From Erythrophleum ivorense (lineage: Eukaryota > Streptophyta > Magnoliopsida > Fabales > Fabaceae): DNA of 64,000 nucleotides. Below, piece by piece: positions 41,178-52,423 of this stretch. A program made the position numbers and the translations under genes. The stretch spans positions 2,193,501 to 2,257,500 of the forward strand of contig JAIUCV010000076.1 in NCBI GenBank assembly GCA_026724425.1. The letters are read 5' to 3'. Position 1 is the stretch's first letter; each line of letters begins with the position of its first letter. The notes below the pieces were generated by a model that was given only the letters and a program-made list of their open reading frames with translations, ran no database searches and was not told the DNA's origin.

Positions 41178-44100
41178 GGACCTTGTTAGTTGGAGGTTTT
41201 GAGTCTCACGTTCTGTTTGACTCGGGAGCATCTAATTGCTTCATAACTCCGGAGAGAGCTGAGGGTAGTGGTATTCGGAGTGGCGATGGCGAGGCTTCAG
41301 GCTTTGTCAAGGTGGCTGGTGGTGGTTATTTGGCTACTTCGGGCAGAGCTAGAGCAGTTGATGTGCAGATTGCGGGGCAGTCTATGCCAGCAGATTTAGT
41401 CATCAGTCCGGTGGAACTGTATGACGTGATTTTGGGGTTGGACTGGTTATCTCTATACCGAGTTCATCTGGATTGCTACAGAGGTAGAGTGGTGTTTGAG
41501 CAGGATGCAGGGAAGTTGGTTTATCAGGGAGTGAGACCGACTTCGGGGAGTATAGTGATTTCAGCTATTCAGGCAGAGCAGTTGTTAGAGCGGGGCTGCG
41601 AAGCTTATTTGGCGACGATCACTATGACAGAGTCCAGTGGTGAGGTGAGTCTGCAGGATATTCAGGTTGTCCAGGATTTCGAGGATGTATTTCGGTCGCT
41701 GAAGGGATTGCCACCATCTCGGTCAGATCCTTTCACGATTGATTAGAGCCCGGGACAGCTCCGATATCGAAGACACCTTAAAGGATGGCTCCAGCAGAGA
41801 TGGCAGAGCTGAAGAAGCAGCTAGAGGACCTTTTGAGTAAAGGGTTCATCAGACCTAGTGTGTCGCCATGGGGAGCGCCAGTGTTGTTTGTGAAGAAGAA
41901 GGATGGCAGTTTTCGGTTGTGTATCGATTACCGGGGACTTAACCGAGTCACAGTGAAGAACAGGTACCCACTTCCGAGGATTGATGAGTTGTTGGATCAG
42001 TTGAGAGGTGCTACTTGGTTCTCCAAGATTGACTTGGCATCGGGTTATCATCAGATTCCGATAGATGAGGCAGATGTCCGGAAGACAGCTTTTCGGACGA
42101 GGTATGGACACTTCGAGTTTGTGGTCATGCCTTTTGGTTTGACTAATGCGCCGGCAGCGTTTATGAGGTTGATGAACGACGTGTTCAGGGAGTTTCTGGA
42201 TGTGTTTGTCATTATTTTCATTGATGACATTTTGGTGTATTCGAGGAGTCCAGAGGAGTATGCGACTCATTTGAGGCTTGTGTTAGAGAAGCTTCGAGAG
42301 CAGAAGCTTTTTGCTAAGTTGAGCAAGTGTAGTTTTTGGCAGCGAGAGATGGGTTTTCTTGGCCACATTGTTTCTGCAGAGGGAGTTTCTGTGGATCCGG
42401 CTAAGATTGAGGCTATCAGGGATTGGCCTAGACCGAGTAGTGCTACCGAGATCATGAGTTTTCTGGGTTTAGCAGGCTACTACAGGAGGTTCGTCAAGGG
42501 GTTTGCGAGTATGTCTCAGCCGATGACGAGGTTGACTGGCAAGGATGTGCCGTTTGTGTGGTCGCCGGAGTGCGAGGAGAGCTTTGGGAAGCTCAAGGAG
42601 ATGTTGACTAGTACACCTGTTTTGGCATTACCTGACCCGGGGAAGCCATATGTTGTGTACACAGATGCTTCAGGCGTTGGACTTGGTTGTGTTTTGATGC
42701 AGGAGGGCAGAGTGATTGCCTATGCTTCGAGGCAGTTGCAGGGCAGTGAGCGCAACCGTCTTACACATGATCTTGAGTTGGGAGCAGTGGTTTTTGCACT
42801 CAAGATTTGGAGGTCTTATCTTTATGGTGGTAGAGTGCAGATCTTTACAGATCACAAGAGTCTACAGCACATTTTCACTCAGCCTTTGCTGAATGCGAGA
42901 CAGACGCGTTGGGTGGAGTTTCTGGCAGACTATGACCTGGATATTGTTTATCATCCGGGCAAGGCCAATTTGGTGGCAGATGCTTTGAGTCGACGGAGGG
43001 TTGATTCAGATAGAGAGCGTGGTGTTGAGGCTTTGGTCAGCGAGATTAGTACATTGCGTCTTTGTGTTATTTCAGAGGAGCCTTTGGGTTTAGAGGCAGC
43101 TGATCAGGCAGATTTACTCAGCAGGATCAGAGTGGCGCAGCAGAGTGATCAGGGTTTGATCGATGCTTCGCAGGCGGTTGGTTCTGAGTATCAGGTCTCT
43201 TCGAATGGGACTATCTTGGTTCGTGGGCGAGTTTGTGTGCCCAAGGATGAGGTGTTGAGGCATGAGGTTTTGAGAGAGGCTCATTCGATCAAGTTTTCGA
43301 TTCATCCGGGTGCGACCAAGATGTACCGTGACCTCAAACGGTATTATCATTGGGTTGGGATGAAGAGGGATGTGGCAGATTGGGTTGCGAGGTGCAACAC
43401 TTGTTCTTTGGTCAAGGCAGAGCATCAGGTGCCTAGTGGTCTTTTGCAGAGTTTACCCATTCCAGAGTGGAAGTGGGATATGATCACTATGGATTTTGAT
43501 GCGATTTGGGTCATTGTGGATCGCTTGACCAAGTCAGCACATTTCTTGGCCATCAAGAAGACAGATGGAGCAGCTGTCTTGGCTAGGAAGTTTGTGCGAG
43601 AGATTGTGAGGCTGCATGGAGTGCCAGCCAGTATTGTGTCGGATAGAGATCCGAGGTTTGCTTCAGAGTTTTGGAGGGCATTTCAGACTGAGATGGGCAC
43701 TAAGGTGCATATGAGTACAGCGTATCATCCGCAGACAGATGGGCAGTCGGAGAGGACTATTCAAACTTTGGAGGATCTGCTTAGGATGTGTGTACTGGAT
43801 TGGGGTGGTCATTGGGCTGATCATCTGTGTTTGGCAGAGTTTGCCTAAAACAACAGTTTTCAGTCTAGTATTGGTATGGCTCCTTATGAGGCTTTGTATG
43901 GGAGGCCATGCAGGACACCCTTATGCTGGACCCAAGTGGGGGAGCGCAGCATGTTTGGAGCTAGTTTTGTTCAGGAGACGACGGAGAAGATCCGTGTCTT
44001 GAGGCTGAACATGAAGGAGGCTCAGGATAGACAGAGGAGTTATGCAGATAGGCGGCGACGTGAGCTTGAGTTTCAGGTGGGAGATAGAGTTTATCTCAAG

Positions 44101-44511
44101 ATGGCTATGTTGAGGGGCCCTAATAGGTCCATAGCAGAGAACAAGCTCAGTCCGCGATTTATGGGTCCGTTTCCAGTGGTTGAGCGAGTTGGGCCAGTGG
44201 CTTATCGGTTGGAGTTGCCACCGATTATGAACGCCTTTCACAAGGTGTTTCATGTTTCTATGTTGAGGAGGTGTTTGCGTCCTTCAGAGGAGGTTGTGGT
44301 TGAGATTCCAGAGGATCTCCAGCCAGATATGACAGTTCCGGCAGTTCCTGTGAGGATTCTTGAGAGGAGAGTCAAGGTTCTGCGGAACAAGAGGGTGCCA
44401 TTGTTGAGAGTCTTGTGGGACTGTAGTGGCACAGAGGAGCAGACTTGGGAGCCAGAGGCAAAGATGAAGCTGAAGTTCGGAAAGTGGTTCGACAAGCAGG
44501 CTGTGGAGTGA
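41178..44511 (+). pseudogene. G3 pol, frameshifted and interrupted
   Basis: 3334 nt against 3365 in G1 and G4, explained by a 1-bp deletion (GATTGATTAGAG, about 41743) and a 30-bp in-frame deletion that removes ten residues after the integrase MDF motif (about 43497). There are also stops where G4 has Tyr, at 41780 (TAC to TAA) and 43848 (TAT to TAA). Protease, reverse transcriptase, RNase H, integrase and chromodomain are otherwise all recognisable. It cannot make functional enzymes. Confidence 0.93.
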
Positions 44512-45080
44512 TTCATCTTTGTGGTTCTAGTTTTGTTTTGGTTTTTGTTGTTGTTGGTTTTGGACTTATGTATTTTCGTTTTGTTGTACGATATACATTT
44601 TTGGAGTTATATGAGATGGAGTTTTGCCTCATATTTTTGGTTATGGTTTGGATGTTACAAGTTTCTTTGGCCGGTGGGGTCATTGAGAGTTTTTAGTCAC
44701 ATGTTGGTACGCGTTTCAGATTTTATTACTCGTTTTGTCTAGAGGCGTGGGCCTTGTAGACGGTGGTTCTATTTGTGTTGGGACGTTAGGTGCCCAACGG
44801 ACTTATATTGGGGGTCGCTACCTCGATATGGGTTGTTTTAGTGACAGTGGGTCACGTTTTGGTTGTGGCTTCGGGTCACGTTTTGGTTTGGTGGCAGTGG
44901 TCACATTTTGGTACTGGACCGTGAGTCGCAGTATGGATGTCATGACAGTGGATTATGGCATTGAGAGTAATAATATCTTGGAAACATGCGTATAACAAAG
45001 GAATAAAATTTGAGTTTTGAGGTCTTGGAGAGACGTTTGTGTTGGGATTCGAGGACGAATCCAGTTTAGTGGGGGAGAAT
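44512..45080 (+). other. G3 3' untranslated region
   Basis: Non-coding, 570 bp. From about 44840 to 44920 a short repeat with GTGAC/GGTCAC halves and TTTTGGT recurs. It ends in the polypurine tract at 45067-45080. Confidence 0.7.
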
Positions 45081-46423
45081 TGTAACATCCGCAAACCAGA
45101 AAGTTGTTTTGGAAGTGGTGTTGGGCGATGCTAGGGGTTCGGGAGTAGTTGGCACATGCTCTTAGAGGTGTGAATTGAAGATTGGCTGTACATGTTCTTG
45201 TTTGATTGTTGTGCAGTCGGTTTAAGATTCAAGCACCGCGAAGAAAGTGTGTTAAATCCTTCTGAACGACTAGTATCGATCGACTCCGGTTATCAGGGTC
45301 GATTCCGGTTTAAGTCGATTGCGCGTTTGATTTGAGGTTGGTTTCGGTTTGGTCGATGGGTGTCGACCGACACCAAGGAAGGGTGTCGATCGACACCGGT
45401 TATTGCAAAATCGACCGGTTTGATTCAAGTCGGCTGGTCTTGTTCGGTTTGGGCAAGGGAAGCCCTAGGTCGCGAATAAAACACTGTAGCCGCGTGAGAA
45501 AGCTCACTTTTCGAGTTTCAGAGAGAAAAAGGTGATTCTAAGGTGATTTTGGGAGTTAGGAGGAGTTTTGTGGAGTTTCTGAGGCTTGTGGTTGTTGTTT
45601 CTTCTCCTTTCCTTCCTTTCAATCCGTTTTCAAGGTGAGTGCGTGACTGTAGGTCCGTTAAGCGTTAGGGATTGTGTGATTTCGGATTTATGATGTGTTC
45701 TTGAGATTGTTTATGCTGGATTTCGTGTTTTGATAGTATTGGGGCGTTGAAAACCCTTAAATTTTGTGTTATTGCGATTTGGAATGCGATTTTCGTTGAT
45801 GTTGGTTTCTGGGCGTCGAGCCGGTGTCGAGCGACACTCGATGAGTGTCGATCGACACTCGGGAGGCTGGCGTCGATCGACACCATAGAGGTGTCGGTCG
45901 ACACCAACCTGGGTGTCAGGAAACGTGGGTGTTTCCTGACAGGGATGGTTTATACTGTTGATTAATGTTGAGCATTGTTATTGGTGTTGATTATTGTGAT
46001 GTTTTGTCTAGTGTTTGACGTAATTGGCCTGTAGGCAGGATGATCCACTCACTAAGTATTTATGATAATACTTACGCATCTCTATTCCAATGTGATGCAG
46101 GTAACAGCAATGTTCTTCCGCGGAAAGAGACCGAGAGAAGAGGATGATGAGATTAGGAATTTAATCTTGGCTTTATTGTTGTGGCTGACCAGGAATTCGT
46201 GATGTTTAGGGTGTTAGTTTATTTTCAGTAATGTAGCATACCTGGTGTTTAGGTTGCTTATTGGTTTATTGGTTTTATTGGTTATTTGTTGAACAATTAT
46301 TTTATGATTTAATAATATTGGTTTCTTCCGCATTGTGTTGCTGAATTAGCTGTTGAGGATTAATATTTATGGGAATATTAATCTGGGCTAATTAACTATA
46401 AAAAAAAAAATTTGGTTGTTTCA
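45081..46423 (+). repeat. G3 3' LTR, 1343 bp
   Basis: Same length as the 5' LTR with about eight substitutions. One of them hits a palindrome (CGACTCC at 45284 against CGACACC in the 5' copy). Confidence 0.93.
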
Positions 46424-46428
46424 ATTAT

Positions 46429-47960
46429 AAGTATAATATTAATGAATAAAGTCATGTGATTATCTTATAATCTCTTGGGTTATTGGACTTCTTGTCCATA
46501 ACAACTTTTCACAAAAACAATCACTTCTTGATCTTTTGAACTTCGGGTCCAAACTTTATGTGAAAAGATCAATACATTGCTCAATTAACATTTTAAGTAT
46601 GATACCTCGAGACCAAATATATATGAGCATGTATATACTGCAAGGATCTTTTAAGATAACATATATTTTGTTAAATTGTCTATTTGAGATAACCGAAGAC
46701 AACTTTGTCTTCCAAGATCTTTTATCTCATATTCTTCGCATCATACTATTTTCGATAACTCTTCAAGAGTTTGATATTCATATTAAAGATCTCTTTTGAT
46801 CCATAATATTTTGATAAATATACATGGGTATTAGTTAGCCTTATATATTCACTTTCGTGATTATACCCATGAAACATATTTATTTTCATTTGGTTGAATA
46901 GCTAGTGTTCTCTAGGAACATAACGATTAAATTATTAATTCCTCAATGATTATATCCTTCAGGGACTTTTATATAAATGTCATTGTTTAGTGGGTCTATA
47001 TGTCAAGTTCTTCTTTTATTGCCAAAGTTAAGTAACTTGAAAGTTGCATCCACCACATGAGATTATATCTCTTCATATCATTTTTCTTAGGCATAAAGGC
47101 CTATTTATAACCCACTTGTTTTACACTTTTTAGGTGTAAGGACTTCTGGTCCAAATACTTTTCTCTTTCTAAGAGATTTTAGTTCTGCGTCTATTGCTTC
47201 TTTTCGATTTGGCCAAATCATTACTTTGTGTACACAATGCAATAGAATTTGTTTCTTGATCCTCTTTCTCATTCATAACATCAACTGCTACATTGCATGC
47301 AAATATTTTATTTACGACGTCGTTTTGCTTTTATGGTTCCATTTTATTCCATACATGACATAATTAATTTTCGAGATCTCTTCTTTGTCTCAGGTACCTG
47401 AATTTCTTTCTTTGTCATGTTTATGTCTCTTCTGGAGATCATATAAATTTTTTTGTTTCCTCGGTTTGACCATTATCAATTTATGCTCCTTTTACTTTTC
47501 CGAGGATTCTAATATTTGGAACCAACAAGTCTATCACGCTTCATGCGTTCTTTAGACTTACTAGCAGCTTGATATAATCCTTCTGGGATATCAATTCTTA
47601 TTAGAGCATTTACAGCTGGTAAGTGACTCAATCACTATATTTGGGTCAGTAAATGTATCTGGCAAATGTTACAGTAAGTTTTGTGAATGAATTATCTTAT
47701 AGGAATTCTATTTCACATTCTATAGTCTGAGGATCAATGATAATTCATTCCAACTTTAATCTTTCTCCAGCTGTTTATTTCTCCCCCTGATGTTGGAAAG
47801 ACTGGCTCACTAAAGTGACAGTCTGCAATCAAGTCATATTTAAATCCTTCATGGATGCCTTTTGGATACTATCAATGGAGATTCATATCCAACATCAACA
47901 ACCTCTTTCGAGGATCCATCTTAGAATATTGTGGTGGAGCATTATGGATGTATTCTTCAC
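46429..47960 (-). pseudogene. Copia pol remnants (integrase to reverse transcriptase)
   Basis: The minus strand gives pieces of the copia polyprotein in the correct order. At about 47880-47780 is an ADCHFSEPVFP-like segment (end of integrase region), at about 47625-47600 SHLPAVNA (linker), and at about 47230-47090 RKEAIDAELKSLRKRKVFGP leading to LTPKKCK (start of reverse transcriptase). Stops and frameshifts separate them and no catalytic core is open. This identifies the host element as copia. Confidence 0.75.
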
Positions 47961-50749
47961 ATCCATACCTTTTTTTTTTTTTTTTTTTTTTTAGAGAGGA
48001 AAAACTTTGGTTTCTGACCTAAACCAATTACGATGGGGAGAACTTTTAGTTACTCGTTGGCTTTATGCGAATTAATGCTTTTGCATTTTGTGTATGAACA
48101 TTTGCTACTGGATGTTCAACGTTAATGTTTATAAACATGTTTTTCTCATCAAAGACTTAAGATGTGAATTCACTAGCATTACCAAGTAATCTCACAAACT
48201 TCAGGTTGCAGATCTATAACATTGATACATACAATTATCTTGTTGCAAATGTGTTATTAAACCACAAATATTTCTTGTATACTTTCTAGAATAATGAATA
48301 GATTCCAAATCTATTTTGGCAAGTGATAATCATAATGCTTTATGATGAAACTTCACATTATAAACCATTTAAGAAGAATCTTCAAGTTCTGTAATAAATG
48401 TCTATATGATGTATTTTATTTCGCATAATTTCTAGAACATAAATTGTCTAACCAGCCCACGCCAAACTATTCGGTAAACTTCTGGTTTACTATATAACAT
48501 CTATTTAACTTTTCTTCATATATTGTCTTAACTTGATTAACTTTGAAATCCCTTGGAGTTACTTTATATATGATTCACCAAGATCATTTATCTTTGAATA
48601 TAATCTTCTGGACTATGATATAGGGATTGTTAGATTTTTCTTGATCAATGATCAAGTTTACCTTGAGTGTGAACATAATCTTCTAGATGTTCCACTTATT
48701 ATTGATTCTGGGATTCATCCATTTTCCCCCTCGAGATGATGATACTTCTGGTTCATCTATCTCGAATTGAATCATAGTATAAAATCAATAACATATCCAT
48801 CTTGAATTATGTCTTATATCTTTGATTATTTAAAATTTTGATATTTGTATTATATCTTTAATTCTTTCACTTCTGGGACTTTAGAGATATAATGCATCAA
48901 TGATTGTATATTCTTCCAGAGATATATATATTTTATTTGCTACTATCTTTATTTTCTCACTTCTTATGAGAATTTGAGTTTTTGAAATAAAACTCTTTGA
49001 TCTTGACTTTGACATTAACCATCATATGTCTATATGATCACATATTTAATCATTTATTCGCATATCACATTCACTTCAGGGAATAAATCATAACCAATTA
49101 GACAAGATTTATGATTTCATAATTTTCTCAAAATAATTTATTAAATTTTCTTTAATGATATTTTGTCTACAGGACAACATTATTTGTCTAAGATTAGAGT
49201 ATGCTTTTTAGCATCTCTACACATTGATATGCATTATCTTCCAGATAAGTAAAAAAAAAATATTTACAAACTTAGGTCTTGTAATTTTAGATGCAAATTC
49301 AAGATATTCAAATAGAGGATAGTAGAAAGAAAAAAAATATATGTATAAACAAAGCATAATCAAAACAATTAATATTAATAACATATACCATTTATTATCA
49401 CTTCTGGTGACAATTTTAGTTTAAAAATAAAATCAGAAAGATAAAATATAATTTGCATAACTTCTCAAATTATATTATCACTTCAGGTAATAATGTTATT
49501 GTGTCTGTAAGACAACAATACAATATGTTTATGATGTATTCTAACATCTTCATGGTATTATTTCCACTTATAGAACTTCAGGTCTTAAATGTTATCATCT
49601 ATAATTTAAATCATGCCATATTATATATTGATCATGCTCTTATCATGCATTTTCTTTAGATAGTTCTATGATCTTAATATCATCAAAGAATTCATAAAAA
49701 TATGATATATATATATAATATTGATAATAATAATATCATTGAATAATATGTGAAAAATTTCATGATTATAAAAGCAGACAAACATAGTGATTTTTAAAAT
49801 TTCAACCATCTCTATCAATCATCAAGGTTCTGATATTTTGCAAATATTTAAATAATTCTGCCATATATCAGTAACAATTAGCGCAACAAATGTGATCTTA
49901 ATTCAAGCTTTTAAATTAACGGTTTCTTTTAAGAGTAATTACAAATTAATAAATTTGTTTCTCTTTTCCTCTTACTATCAAAAAGTGATGAATTCTCTTA
50001 CAAATGAATTATCAGATTCTTGTAATAGTGCTAAAGATATTAAACCAATCAACTCACGTATTTAAAAGCTAACTGGGTTATACTAAACCAATGCAATACC
50101 AAACCAACAAATATCTAAGCCTGATCAAACCAAGTCAAATATCTCAAATTATCAGATTCGTCAAAGAAATATAAGTTAATAAGTATAACTCAAACAATAA
50201 GCTACTATAACAAATTGAAGGTCTCAAATTATCTGGTTCATCAAAGACGTATATGAGCTATTATAACTAAAACAATAACATCAGCCAATCATGATCAAGG
50301 ATTAAGAAATAGGATGGCATGTGCTGATTCACAAAACATGATTCAAAAGTATACTTATCTCGATTATGGGAGAGAATAAGGCCGTAAGGTGATACGACTT
50401 AAAATATAACCACATCAAATTATTTAAAAGCCAGCAGTTAACAACCATTAAATTTATAATATTAAAGACAAATGATTTCAGAGTGATTCTATCATAAACC
50501 TTAATTATAATTAAATTGTGATCAAAAAGTCAAATTAAGAATTTAATATAGTCATAATAGTGCAAGAATATTTGAAATTAATAGTCAAATTAATTCAAAC
50601 CATGAAACTTCTTCTAGACAATTTTCAAATAATTATTCAATAGAGCAATCAATTTAATATATTACGAAAATCAATTAAAATAACAAATATCTTATGAAAA
50701 GCAAATAAAAATAAATAAGAACAATATATATATATATATATTGTCTTAA
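47961..50749 (-). other. Copia internal region, AT-rich and non-coding
   Basis: Homologous to 2834-5900. Short phrases such as CTTCAGGT, CTTCTGG and CCTTCAGGG recur dozens of times on the plus strand amid AT-rich spacers. A long T tract lies at about 47970-47992. No open frame of note. It probably represents the decayed 5' part of the coding region and leader. Confidence 0.55.
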
Positions 50750-50860
50750 TAAACAATATAAATCCTTCAGCGATATAAATAAAATATAAATCCTTCAGAG
50801 ATATAAATAAAATATAAATCCTTCAGGGATATAAATAAAATATAAATCCTTCAGGGATAT
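50750..50860. repeat. 28-bp minisatellite, target of gypsy G4
   Basis: CCTTCAG recurs at 50764, 50792, 50820 and 50848, a strict 28-bp period. After G4 and the GATAT duplication the next unit appears at 59267, exactly in phase once the element is removed. At least five units existed before insertion. Confidence 0.9.
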
Positions 50861-52203
50861 TGTAACATCCGTGAACCAGAAAGTTGTTTTGAAAGAGGTG
50901 TTGGACGATGTTAGGGGTTCGGGAGTAGTTGGCACATGCTCTTAGAGGTGTGAATTGAGGGTTGGCTGTACATGTTCTTGTTTGATTGTTGTGCAGTCGG
51001 TCTAAGGTTCAAGCATCGCGAAGAAAGTGTGTTAAATTCTTCTGAACGACTAGTATCGGGTGTCGATCGACACCGGTTATCGGGTTTGATTTCCGGTTTA
51101 AGTCGATCGATTTGCAATTGGAGTTGGTTTGGTCGATTGGTGTCGACCGACACCAAGGGAGAGTGTCGATCGACAGCGGTTATGGTGAAATCGACCGGTT
51201 TGATTCAAGTCGGCTGGTTTTGGGCTGGTTTGGGCGAGAAAAGCCCTAGACTCGCGTTTTTAAGCCCTGTGGCCGCGAGAAAGGCACAGTTTTCGAGATA
51301 TCAAGGTTCTTAGGCAATTTTTGGAGGATTGGAGGTGATTTCTGAGTTTCTGGGTTGAATCCGTGGCTGTTCTTCGTTGTTCCCTTCTCCTTTCCTTCCT
51401 TTCAATCCTTTTTCAAGGTGAGTGCGTGACTGTAGGCCCGTTAGCATTAGAGATTGTTTGATTTCGGTTTTGTTATTGAGTTTTTGGAGTTGTTCTTGAG
51501 TATGATTGAGTTATTGTGTTGATTGATCGATGTGGGGGTTGAATCCCACGATTTTGGATGTTTTATGCGATTTTCGTTGCTGTTGGTGTCTGGGCGTCGA
51601 GCCGGTGTCGAGCGACACTCTGTGAGTGTCGATCGATACTCGGGAGGCTGGCGTCGATCGACACCATAGAGGTGTCGGTCGACACCGACCTGGGTGTCAG
51701 GAAACGTGGGTTTCCTGACAGGTAGTTGATGTATTGGTTATTGCATTGTCTTTCTGGTTGTTTATTGTGATGTATTGTCTATTGTTTGACGTAATTGGCC
51801 TGTAGGCAGGATGATCCACTCACTAAGTATTTATGATAATACTTACGCATCTCTTTCGTAATGTGATGCAGGTAACAACAATGTTCTTCCGCGGAAAGAG
51901 ACCGAGAGAAGAGGATGATGAGATTAGGAATTTGATTCTGGCTTTGTTGTTATGGTTGACCAGAAATTCGTGAGTTAGGGTGTTAGACTTTATTTTAATA
52001 ATGTAGCAAACCGGCTTAGGTTGCTTATTGGTTATTGGTTTTGTTGGTTTTATTCTTTATTGGTTATTGTTGAATAATTATTATGATTTAATAATATTGG
52101 TTTTCTTCCGCATTGTGTTGAATTAGCTGTTGAGGATTAATATTTATGGGAATATTAATCTGGGCTAATTATTAAAAAAAAAAAAAAAAATTTGGTTGTT
52201 TCA
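50861..52203 (+). repeat. G4 5' LTR, 1343 bp
   Basis: Seven palindromes of the TGTCGnnCGACA type lie at about 51060, 51139, 51165, 51605, 51624, 51654 and 51673. TTTTTAAG at about 51257 is a weak TATA candidate. Candidate leader intron 51418-51871. Confidence 0.93.
51418..51871 (+). other. Candidate leader intron inside G4 LTR
   Basis: Donor TCAAG/GTGAGTGCG (near-perfect consensus) and acceptor GTGATGCAG/G, both conserved in every LTR of the window on either strand. A hairpin with 7-bp arms AAGTATT and AATACTT (51825-51844) sits 27 bases before the acceptor. Four palindromes lie within the intron. Inferred from sequence only. Confidence 0.5.
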
Positions 52204-52334
52204 TTTTGGTATCAGAGCAAATACGGTTTTAGGACTGTTAGTGTTGAGTGGATTGGACTATGTGTTTAATTGATTATGTGAGTTAGTCAGTTAGTGGTCT
52301 AGTCTCATCCTCTCGGTCTTCCAGTTTTCCGCGG

Positions 52335-52419
52335 GTAAGTGAGTTGGATATTTGGTGTGTTTTGGTTTTGTGTCTGTGTTTTGACCTTTGCTCTTTTTCT
52401 GTACTTGGTGGTAGTGCAG
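52335..52419 (+). other. Candidate second leader intron between PBS and gag
   Basis: CGCGG/GTAAGTGAG donor and GTAGTGCAG/AGAG acceptor, 85 bp, ending 4 bases before the gag ATG at 52424. G3 has the same borders. G1 and G2 have weaker donors. Less certain than the gag/pol intron. Confidence 0.4.
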
Positions 52420-52423
52420 AGAG

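Larger units (their letters stand above)
38102..46423 (+). mobile_element. Ty3/gypsy element G3 (subfamily B), complete but defective
   Basis: LTRs of 1343 bp (38102-39444 and 45081-46423) flanked by ATTAT (38097-38101 and 46424-46428). The purine tract TAGTGGGGGAGAAT precedes the 3' LTR. The primer-binding site reads TGGTATCACAGC (39448-39459), one base off TGGTATCAGAGC. I count about eight LTR differences by eye (for example at 38305/45284 and 39060/46039), so insertion is recent. Gag is open and pol is broken. Confidence 0.96.

Noticed and set aside
41105..41746. A separate second gene starting upstream of protease in G3 (Met codons within the 41100-41180 stretch).
   Set aside because: The stretch before GGACC lies in the candidate intron, varies between copies, and adds no conserved residues. 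Joining to gag by splicing explains all copies better.
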